Origin: Baffinella frigidus
Lineage: Eukaryota; Cryptophyceae; Cryptomonadales; Baffinellaceae
DNA length: 10,513 nt
NCBI GenBank assembly: GCA_026770585.1
Contig: MU646382.1
Coordinates: 13,867-24,379 of the forward strand
Direction of reading: 5' to 3'
Under the pieces are notes generated by a model. That model was not told the origin of the DNA. It was given only the letters and a program-made list of their open reading frames with translations, and did no database searches. Each line of letters opens with the position of its first letter. Positions within the stretch are counted from its first letter, which is position 1. Both the position numbers and the translations under genes were made by a program. Positions 1 through 6,047 of this stretch are shown here, piece by piece.

Positions 1-114
1 GTTTGGGGTTTGGGGTTTGGGGTTTGGGGTTTGGGGTTTGGGGTTTGGGGTTTGGAGTTTTGGTTTTTGGTTTTGTGGGTTTGGGGTTTAGGGTTTGGGG
101 TTTAGGGTTTAGGG
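1..114 (+). repeat. TTTGGGG / TTTAGGG degenerate telomere-like array
   Basis: About eight TTTGGGG units are followed by mixed TTTTGG, TTTGGGG and TTTAGGG units. The motif is a variant of the plant-type telomere repeat. The G-rich strand reads 5' to 3' at the left edge, which is the wrong orientation for a left chromosome end, so this is an interstitial block like those in the introns downstream. Confidence 0.85.
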
Positions 115-256
115 TGTACTGGGCGGACGTCTTCCACACTTCGATCTCGCGCTTCTCGTCGCTCCTACCGATCGAGGACGTGACACAATTTTAAAGGATT
201 TTAAAATCTTTCACCTGCATCCTAAGGGAAATGGACTTTTGAAATGAAAAAGCTGT

Positions 257-272
257 GACCGGATTTCCGGTC
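257..272. repeat. Short perfect inverted repeat
   Basis: Arms GACCGGA and TCCGGTC are separated by TT. The sequence continues CCGGTCGTG, a string that also ends the larger palindrome at 2633-2653. Function unknown. Confidence 0.6.
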
Positions 273-350
273 GTGGCTTTAAAAAACGTGCCTAGGTCGC
301 TCGATAGCGGTTCTGCTCTTCTCGCCCCCCCTGCCGTACGCACACCACGG

Positions 351-410
351 ACATTAATCTCCGTTTACGAACATTAAGCTTCGTATATGAACATTACTCT
401 TCGTATACGT
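351..410 (+). repeat. Three 20-bp tandem units (ACATTAnnCTnCGTnTAnGn)
   Basis: Units start at 351, 371 and 391 and differ at a few positions each. A single related unit occurs at 557-576, inside the second copy of a longer direct repeat. No gene is visible in this stretch. Confidence 0.8.
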
Positions 411-598
411 TGGACACTTGGTGATATATGACCCGCGCCCTGTCGAGTCAGCCTCGCCCCCCCTGATCCCTTACGGCCTACGCTCCCTCAGAGCCACACA
501 CGCGAACTGCCCTGTAGGGACAACGCCGCAAAACGCCTGCCGAACGCACACCACGAACATCAATCTTCGTATACGTTGGATACTTGGTGATATATGAC
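399..598 (+). repeat. Direct repeat pair 399-432 and 565-598
   Basis: The two 34-bp segments match at 33 positions; both begin CTTCGTATACGTTGGA and end GGTGATATATGAC. Looser similarity follows each copy. Sequence from about 437 and again from about 700 shares CTGTCGnGTCAGCC, a GCCACACACGCG motif and AAACGCCTG. The whole 330-850 stretch therefore looks like diverged copies of a unit of roughly 200-260 bp. No supportable coding region lies here. Confidence 0.7.
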
Positions 599-888
599 TC
601 TGGGTACGTGACCCTCTAGAGCATCTTCTACCATCGTGAGCCGCCTCCCTGAGTCTATCAGAGCTGTAGCGGAGGAGATTCTTGTCAGCACCCCCCCTGT
701 CGCGTCAGCCCCGCTGCCTTTGCCCCCTCACTGCCACACACGCGCGAAATGCTTCGCGGGTACGACGGCGCGATCGGTACCGCGGCCCAATTAGTACCAA
801 AGATATGAAGAGTCTTGCGGCGAAACGCCTGGCGGAGACGCGCACATGGACATAGGGGAGAGTTCAATCATTGCCTACAGTTAATTCC

Positions 889-1480
889 TCTTGAAAAATC
901 AAATGTTACAAAGGTTTAGGGACTTCAAAAGATGATAATTAGGAACTTGAAAAGATGAGTCAGCGGGCGACCAACCTCGCGTTCGCCCCCCCCGGCAAGC
1001 TGGCCGAGCCGGGCGTGGAGAACGGCGTCCATGCGTCCGAGCTCTGCCCACACGCCCCCCCACCCTTTGCCCCCTTGCCACGGGCGTCGCGGGCGCCGCG
1101 GGTCCCAAGGGCCGAGGAGGCGCGCCGTCGTCCGTCGGGGTCGGCGCGGAAGGGTTGCGCCTGCCCGAAGGGGGAGGGGAGGATCTGCCGGTTTGACCAG
1201 GGGCGCGTTAGGACTTTTTTTTGGCCGATGTTTTTTTGCTGATGCGCGTCCCAGTCCTCTCCAATTGACCACTGTGGACGTTTTGACACCCCGGGACCCC
1301 CCCCACCGTAAAAGGAGGCTGTCTATGCCCCCCTACTGAAAACGTTTTTCAGCGAGCGTGCTGAATCTTGGGGGAAAGTCTGTAGGCATAGCCAGACAAG
1401 TCATCGAGGCATAGCCAGCGTCACTTGTCACACCCACACAGCGGGCTACGCAGGGGGGGGAAACTTCACAATCAAGGCAT
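889..1480. other. GC-rich stretch with no supportable gene
   Basis: Open frames overlap in several frames on both strands between 899 and 1339, which is expected from GC-rich DNA lacking stops. None has a recognisable domain. A short direct repeat, AGGCATAGCCAG, occurs twice near 1384-1420. Confidence 0.5.
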
Positions 1481-1493
1481 TTCCGGTTACCTT

Positions 1494-1526
1494 ATCCGTA
1501 GGAACCCCTCCTATGTCCCTACGGAT
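1494..1526. repeat. Inverted repeat with 9-bp arms
   Basis: ATCCGTAGG at 1494-1502 pairs with CCTACGGAT at 1518-1526 across a 15-nt loop. A further partial copy (CTACCGTAGGG) follows at about 1530-1540. It could fold as a hairpin. No adjacent gene suggests a role. Confidence 0.5.
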
Positions 1527-1659
1527 TGCCTACCGTAGGGTCCTAGGTCTTATCGCTTATGGTTTATTCAAGATCCCGTCCAAGTCCGCTGTGTGGCCGT
1601 GCAGTCCAGCGGGGACACCTGAACACGGGAAAATCTAGGGTCTAGGGTTGAGGGGAAGA

Positions 1660-1686
1660 AAGAGGGGAGGGGGGGTGGGGGGGTAG
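1660..1686 (+). repeat. G-run tract
   Basis: Runs of four to seven G are separated by short A or T spacers on the plus strand, following a TCTAGGG-like motif at about 1634. The tract has quadruplex-forming potential. No gene is attached. Confidence 0.45.
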
Positions 1687-1792
1687 CCAGAACGTGCCTG
1701 GGAGGGGAAGTAGCCAGGGGCGCCTTTGTTGCGCTGGCCTTTCACAGCGATCTTGGCTGCGAAGAGCATCAACCGTACCTGCACCGCACAGA

Positions 1793-2212
1793 CCAACACC
1801 GCTCACTCACTCAGAAACGCCGACAGGCCCACACCGCTCACTCACTCACTCTGAAACGCCCACAGGCGAACACCGCTCTCTCTTGTCACTCCGAAACGCC
1901 GACAAGCCACGCGCGTCGCACACTGCCTCGGGCGCAGAAACTGAACCCTGCACCCCCAAACACCAGCCCTGCGGTGCCGCGCCTGCCTTACCAGCCAGGC
2001 CAACACCGCTCGCTGACTCACTCAGAAATGCCGACAAGCGAACACCGCTCACTCAGAAACGCCGCTACTGCGGTGCCGCGCCTGCCTTGCCGGCCAGGTG
2101 AACACTGCTCACACGCTCACTCAGAAATGCCGACAGGCGAACACCGCTCACTCAGAAACGCCGACGGTCGAACACCGCTCACTTCATCACTCAGAAACGC
2201 CGATTCACCACG
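1793..2212 (+). repeat. Minisatellite of about 31-35 bp (CACCGCTCACTCAGAAACGC)
   Basis: At least eight units resembling GAACACCGCTCACTCAGAAA followed by CGCCGACAGGC run through this stretch. Some have extra CACT insertions. A higher-order repeat is also visible, because GCGGTGCCGCGCCTGCCTT occurs near 1971 and again near 2071. Open frames across it translate as repeats of HRSLTHSETPT, which is a by-product of the tandem array. I do not call a gene. Confidence 0.8.
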
Positions 2213-2361
2213 CGGCGTGACACACAGCCTCTCTGTCAGGCGCGGAACCTCACACCGCAGACCTGCCCCTCTGCACAGGCTCCTCGCATCATCCTGCCAT
2301 TGGAGCTCTTCTCTCGCCACACTGTAACCCAGCACCGCAGCGCGGTGCGGACAGCATCCCC

Positions 2362-2465
2362 GGTAAGCTTACTTCAAGATTCCTGGCAAGCCCCGGGAAG
2401 ATTACTTTGAGCTTTCTGGCAAGCTTACTTTAAGCTTCCCAGTAAGCTCGCGTTAAGCTTGCCGG
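2362..2465 (+). repeat. 23-bp tandem repeat rich in AAGCTT
   Basis: Units such as GGCAAGCTTACTTTAAGCTT plus CCC recur with substitutions. One unit carries an inserted CCCCGGGAAG. No coding potential is visible, and I see no gene between 2330 and 2740. Confidence 0.7.
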
Positions 2466-2521
2466 GGATAGACTTCCCGGGGAAGGCAGCAATCATATCG
2501 CGCGGGGGAGCTCTAAAGTTG

Positions 2522-2590
2522 TAATGGATGGAGGCGTTGGAGACGAATTATAATTTATTGGGTTATTTATACTGGAGACGAAAATATATT
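2522..2590 (+). repeat. Dispersed AT-rich element, copy 1
   Basis: This segment matches 7749-7818 with about six differences in 70 positions. Both contain GGAGACGAATTATAAT, then GGTTATTTAT, then GGAGACGAAAAT, so GGAGACGAA is repeated within each copy. Both copies are followed a little later by TTGGCA. The second copy lies just upstream of a splice acceptor. It may be a remnant of a small mobile or introner-like element, but no terminal repeats are clear. Confidence 0.75.
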
Positions 2591-2632
2591 AATTAGGATA
2601 TATTTGGCAACTCAAGACCACGTTGCCCAGAA

Positions 2633-2653
2633 ACCGGGAGGAATCCTCCCGGT
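2633..2653. repeat. Near-perfect 10-bp-arm palindrome
   Basis: Arms ACCGGGAGGA and TCCTCCCGGT are separated by one A. It sits about 40 bp after the dispersed element and 90 bp beyond the stop codon of the minus-strand gene, so a 3'-end or element-associated role is possible but unproven. Confidence 0.6.
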
Positions 2654-2743
2654 CGTGATGAATGATTTCTGGTACAAAAAGGTCGAAAAAGTATTGTAGT
2701 GTCGTTGTAGTGGTACAAACCTGTCAACTTTTATGATCGAGGG

Positions 2744-3079
2744 TTATTCAACGATTTGGCCCCAAGTCGGCTCCAGGGTGGAGGAGACCTCATCTTCCTC
2801 GTGTGCCTTATGGATCTCACGCTCCACCGCCAGACGTCGCGCGTCCACGTGCAGCGCGGTCGCTGCGCGCTGCCGCCCCCCATCGGCCGTCCCATTGAAA
2901 CTCCGCCTCCCCCCCATCATTGTGCTGTCGCTCGTTAGGGAGCGCGTGGCGGGGCTGGAGGTAGGGCTGAAGGAGCTCCCGACCGACGCGGCGGACACGT
3001 CCCGGTGCACTTTCTTGCGCTGGTGCTTCTCCACTTCGAGGGAGGAGGTTTCGAGCTGCGCGGAACGCTTGGCGAGGAC
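2744..3079 (-). CDS. Terminal exon of the minus-strand gene
   Basis: The exon opens after GATTAG with VLAKRSAQLETSSLEVEKHQ, is open throughout, and ends with TAA at 2744-2746. A plus-strand open frame through the same DNA has no recognisable features. The acceptor is preceded by an A/T-rich rather than pyrimidine-rich tract. Confidence 0.5.
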   Translation of the reverse strand, partial: VLAKRSAQLETSSLEVEKHQRKKVHRDVSAASVGSSFSPTSSPATRSLTSDSTMMGGRRSFNGTADGGRQRAATALHVDARRLAVEREIHKAHEEDEVSSTLEPTWGQIVE

Positions 3080-3788
3080 CTAATCCGGGGACGTGTTTGA
3101 TTTAAAATAAAATGGATCCCTATGTGTTCATAAGAGTTGGACCAAGGTTAATCAGGGCCCTAAGTAAATTTAATTCGGAGCAGATCCCGGTTTGATAGGC
3201 CATTTTCAATTAAATTAATCATGTTCCCGGATGAGACCTCGGAGTGCTGTTTTCCCTAAGAAACCCACAATCAAACTAAGTTTTTTCCCTATGAAACCCC
3301 AAACCAAACTAAGTGTTTTTACTATGAAACCCACAATCCAACTAAGTGTTTATCCTATGCGACCCGGATGAGACCTCAGAGTGCTGCTCGGTGATGGTCA
3401 TGATGCGGTGGGTTGCAGCGATGCGCTGGAGCGCGAACAGCTCCTCGAGGCGCGCGCGCTGCCGCGCGTCCACGCTCTGCAACATCACCTGCCATGCACA
3501 AACCGTACGTTACAGGACTTGATCCGTAATACTTATCCGTGAAATTAATCCGTGACTTTTAATCCGTGACGCGAAATCCGTGAACCCGTGACTTGTTTGG
3601 ACGTGCGTCCACGCTCTGCAGCATCAGCTGGTGGGGTTCGCGGGGTTCAGCCGACGGGGATGGCGTCAGTGCACGGTCCGCGCGGCAACTCCACGCGCTG
3701 TTTCGCGTCCACGCTCTGCAGCATCACCTGCTGCCACGACGAGAGAGAGAGAGAGGGACAGAGAGAGAGAGGGAGAGGGAGAGGGAGA

Positions 3789-3837
<49 letters not shown>

Positions 3838-3928
3838 GATCACCTGCCGCCGCGACTCGGCGTCCGCCTCCGCCTCGATCTCCGCAAGCAGCGCATCATC
3901 CTCCATCTTCATCATCTCCCCCAGGAAT
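2744..3928 (-). CDS. Unrecognised charged, coiled-coil-like protein, last three exons
   Basis: I do not recognise this protein. Three minus-strand segments join with consistent phase. Exon 3928-3844 is one base plus 28 codons, FLGEMMKMEDDALLAEIEAE then ADAESRRQ. Exon 3488-3375 is 38 codons, VMLQSVDARQRARLEELFAL onward. Exon 3079-2744 is 111 codons and a TAA. Acceptors are GGCAG, GGCAG and ATTAG; donors are CAG|GTGATC and GAG|GTCTCA. The first two exons form a charged heptad-like stretch typical of coiled coils. The last exon is Ser/Thr-rich (SSFSPTSSPATRSLTSD) and ends in an acidic tail (HEEDEVSSTLEPTWGQIVE). The 5' part is missing or lies in the exon-like array upstream. The function cannot be named. 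The flanking introns contain copies of this gene's own exon ends, so exon boundaries need transcript evidence. Confidence 0.55.
3226..3386 (-). repeat. Duplicated exon end and donor enclosing a ~33-bp tandem repeat
   Basis: The sequence CCCGGATGAGACCTCnGAGTGCTG occurs at 3226-3249 and 3363-3386. On the minus strand this is the exon end CAGCACTCnGAG followed by the donor GTCTCATCC. Between the copies lie about three units of roughly 33 bp resembling CTATGAAACCCACAATCnAA then CTAAGTGTTTT. The intron thus carries a second copy of its own 5' splice site, 137 bp downstream of the original. Confidence 0.75.
3375..3488 (-). CDS. Penultimate exon of the minus-strand gene
   Basis: These 38 codons start VMLQSVDARQRARLEELFAL and end MTITEQHSE. 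The exon is flanked by CATGGCAG and GAG|GTCTCA. Its phase is 0 on both sides, so it joins the terminal exon without a shift. The alternating hydrophobic and charged residues suit a helix or coiled coil. Two decayed copies of its first codons lie upstream on the same strand. Confidence 0.55.
3521..3592 (+). repeat. Short tandem motif AATCCGTGA
   Basis: ATCCGTGA or a close variant recurs about five times in 70 bp, in the intron between two minus-strand exons. No other feature is visible. Confidence 0.6.
3601..3627 (-). pseudogene. Decayed copy of an exon start (copy 3)
   Basis: On the minus strand CAG is followed by codons for LMLQSVDARPNK. These match the first nine residues of the exon at 3488 except for the initial residue. 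Similarity then stops. The site reads AG|C rather than AG|G. It looks like a partial duplicate carrying the splice acceptor. Confidence 0.6.
3689..3727 (-). pseudogene. Decayed copy of an exon start (copy 2)
   Basis: On the minus strand GCAG is followed by VMLQSVDAKQRVELPRG, matching VMLQSVDARQRARLEEL at the start of the exon at 3488. The acceptor CAG|GTGATG is intact. The copy then diverges and soon meets a stop. It could act as an alternative or decoy 3' splice site. Confidence 0.6.
3739..3836 (+). repeat. GA microsatellite
   Basis: A (GA)n tract is interrupted by GG and AT. On the minus strand it is a long pyrimidine tract just downstream of the donor at 3843 and upstream of the duplicated acceptors. 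Open frames translating as RERERE across it are artefacts. Confidence 0.95.
3844..3928 (-). CDS. Third-from-last exon of the minus-strand gene
   Basis: After GTGGCAG the exon gives one base then FLGEMMKMEDDALLAEIEAE ADAESRRQ, ending CAG|GTGATC. The start is homologous to the array unit ending at 3951 (FLGEIKKIEDE), which shows that this exon and the upstream array share an origin. The highly acidic and alanine-rich helix suggests a coiled coil. Confidence 0.5.
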
Positions 3929-3946
3929 CTGCCACGGCCCGACGGC

Positions 3947-4320
3947 TTACCTCCACCGTCCGTGGTTGCTGATCAACACCACGCACCTCATCCTCTATCT
4001 TCTTTATCTCCCCCAGGAAGCTGCCGCGGTGGGAGTTACCTCCACCATCCGCGTGCTTGCTGAGCAACGACAAGAACCTCCTTCAAAACGGCCGGGCCCG
4101 TCTCTGGGCCTTAACAATGAGCGGTGGCGGCGGCGGCGGCTTACCTCCACCGTTCGTGGTTGCTGAGCAACAACACGAACCTCCTTCAAAATGTCCTGGC
4201 CCATCTCTGGGTCTTTAGTGTGGGGGCGGCGGCTCAACTCCACTGTCCGTGTTTGCTGTGAAACATAAAGGAATTCCTTGATACGGGCTGGGTCCGTGCT
4301 GGGTCTGAACAATGAGCGGT
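3947..4320 (-). repeat. Tandem array of exon-like units with splice donors
   Basis: On the minus strand four units of 89-105 bp end in ACGGTGGAG or a variant, followed by GTAAGCC (donor at 3950), GTAACTC (4039), GTAAGCC (4144) and TTGAGCC (4237, donor lost). The reading is of the type ILKEVRVVAQQPRTVE, FLYVSQQTRTVE or EVRGVDQQPRTVE. The first two units are in one frame 93 nt apart. The next spacing is 105 nt and the third unit carries a 2-nt shift. These are duplicated exons or exon relics of the minus-strand gene. I cannot tell which, if any, is used. Confidence 0.6.
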
Positions 4321-4454
4321 TGCACCCTGGCGATGGTGCCGGCTCTACCCAACGAATCGGCAGGGGGGGTCTACAGTTACATACGGAATCGGTGGTGAGG
4401 TTTTTGAGAGTGGCTTCAAGGTGAAGCTCATGCTCTACACCAAGGTCGACCTTC

Positions 4455-4754
4455 GTGGAGAGTTCGTGGAAAGTTCATGTTCTGTCTGTTGCTCGTGGTT
4501 ACGTTTCAGCAACCAAAGCGAGTGCTACACTATCCAAGAGAATCTTTTTCGCCATCACTGGCAGCAACTATGTCTTGAATGATGCGGAGAATGGGCGGTT
4601 CAAGACTCATGAGTCCTATACTTTCAAGAATGTTCTGGTCCTGTCGTTTGAGGAGGTGGAGAAGGGGGCACACTGGGACGCGCCATCTTTGTCGGGCGTC
4701 CGAGTCCAATTCCCACGCCTGAACCGGGACACCAATCAGCGCAACGCTCTGTGA
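4455..4754 (+). CDS. Possible coding fragment, unknown
   Basis: This 99-codon open frame (MESSWKVHVLSVARGYVSAT at the start) has mixed composition and plausible beta-like hydrophobic patterning (RIFFAITGSNYVLND, YTFKNVLVLSFEEVEKG). A second frame just upstream, about 4381-4480, gives YGIGGEVFESGFKVKLMLYT and overlaps it, so a frameshifted or spliced gene is possible. I recognise no family. It may be a relic of a mobile element. Confidence 0.25.
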   Translation: MESSWKVHVLSVARGYVSATKASATLSKRIFFAITGSNYVLNDAENGRFKTHESYTFKNVLVLSFEEVEKGAHWDAPSLSGVRVQFPRLNRDTNQRNAL

Positions 4755-5282
4755 CCGCCCAGCTTGGGTTGGGCAGGAGAGACCAGGAAGCAACGCATGC
4801 AAATCAACGGAGAAAAACGCGCAGATCCTCGAAGCTGCGGAGCTCAGGGGAAACCAGAGCGGGTTCGTCTGGAGGCGCTTGGCTGGGCGCTGCTTGTTGA
4901 TGTTGTTGGACCCAAGCCGCATGGTGACGGAAGATGCGAGGGAAAGAGGAGGGGGTCCTGGTGTCGCCCCCTCTTTCCCTTGATATCTACGCCTCTCTCT
5001 GAACCTTGAACAGACGCCTGAGACCTCGAGGGAGAGGAGGGACCCAGGGAGGCCCTCCCCCGGCCGTTATTTTCTGGATGGTGCTTTGAGCCATTTTTGT
5101 AAAGCGACTGTTTTTGATCGCAGACCCGTTCTTCCCGCCCCTCCATCCTCTCTCACCACGCCGTGCAGGAGTTTCTTCTTCTCGGCAACAGACGCAGAGC
5201 GCACCCGCGATCCCCGGTCCCCCGGGCCGTCCACCCCCTACGGGATCCGGGTTGCAAAAAGAGAAAGGCATCCTCGAGGACG
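4755..5282. other. Upstream region of the GT41 gene
   Basis: No gene or clear core promoter is visible. An imperfect hairpin is present, with GGGAAAGAGGAGGGGG at 4940-4955 facing CCCCCTCTTTCCC at 4967-4979. G/C-rich purine and pyrimidine stretches follow to about 5065. The frame of the GT41 gene is open from 5163, so part of this region could be coding if the upstream ATG is used. Confidence 0.4.
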
Positions 5283-6047
5283 ATGCCACTCACGATCCCC
5301 GCCCGCCCGCCCGCCCCACGCCCGTGCCGTAAGGTCCGAGGTGTCGTCCAGGCGCCGTGGCGGGCGTTCCTGGCGTGCGCGGTGTTGCTGCACCTGGCGA
5401 GCAGCGCACCGCCGCCGCCGAACAACACCGTCGCCGCCGACGCATTGCCGGATCATATGCGGATGCACGACCAGCTCTGCGGGCAGGCGGCAGTTGCCAA
5501 GGGCATGGGACAAATCGACCCCGCGATCCAGCGCCTCGCGCAGGCAGTGACGCTGCTCCCAAACTCCACGGTTGCGTGGACTGAGCTCGGGATCATCCTC
5601 GCACATGCTGGCGACAGCGGAATGGCAGATCGATGTCTGCAGACTGCGGCGCGCACGGACGCGTCGGTTGGCGAGCCTGCAAACCCGGATCCGCGGCGAC
5701 TGCGCCACAGCTACATCGCCAGGAAGTGGAAGCTGGGGCCGCTCGAGGTATCAATCGAACTCGGGGAAGACAAGGCAGGCGCGGGGGAGGGCGGGGGGGA
5801 TGAGGGCGCACAGCACGACCGGCGATACAAGCTGCGCCTCTACGAGCGCTTCTACGAGCTAGACTGCGCGCTGCGGCGGCTGAAGCAGCAGGTGCGGGCG
5901 GAGCCCGGCAACGCCGAGGCGCTCGTGGCAGCCGCGGACGCGGCCGTGAACCTCCTTTTCCACAAGGACGCCGTGGAGATGCTCCAACGCGCGCTCGCGC
6001 TCCGCCCGCGCGACGCCCGCATCTTCTCGAACCTCGTCCAGGCCCAG
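5283..6047 (+). CDS. GT41 exon 1: N-terminal segment and TPR region
   Basis: These 255 codons are strongly G/C at third positions. Residues 24-42 (APWRAFLACAVLLHLASSA) are hydrophobic after a basic, proline-rich start, followed by PPPPNNT; this resembles a signal peptide or anchor. TPR-like helices cover HDQLCGQAAVAKGMGQIDPA to TLLPN, then VAWTELGIILAHAGDSGMAD. After a charged, Gly-rich spacer come AEALVAAADAAVNLLFHKDA to ALALRPRD and IFSNLVQAQ. The exon ends CAG|GTTCTC in phase 0. Confidence 0.8.

Noticed and set aside
1-114. Chromosome end (telomere) at the left edge
   Set aside because: A left chromosome end should show the C-rich CCCTAAA strand reading inward; here the G-rich strand is on the plus strand, and similar blocks occur inside introns.
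899-1339. Several overlapping open frames on both strands
   Set aside because: They overlap in multiple frames in GC-rich DNA, have biased low-complexity composition and no recognisable domain.
1793-2212. CRISPR-like array
   Set aside because: Units are contiguous and degenerate with no unique spacers of constant length; the context is eukaryotic.
1694-2335. Open frames with HRSLTHSETPT repeats
   Set aside because: They are translations of a non-uniform minisatellite whose spacing breaks the frame; open frames occur on both strands.
3588-4166. Plus-strand open frame with RERERE tract
   Set aside because: The core is a GA microsatellite, and homologous exon-like repeats with splice sites read on the opposite strand.
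4530-4922. Minus-strand open frame of 130 codons
   Set aside because: It overlaps the plus-strand frame at 4455, has no domain or splice context, and has no support beyond length.
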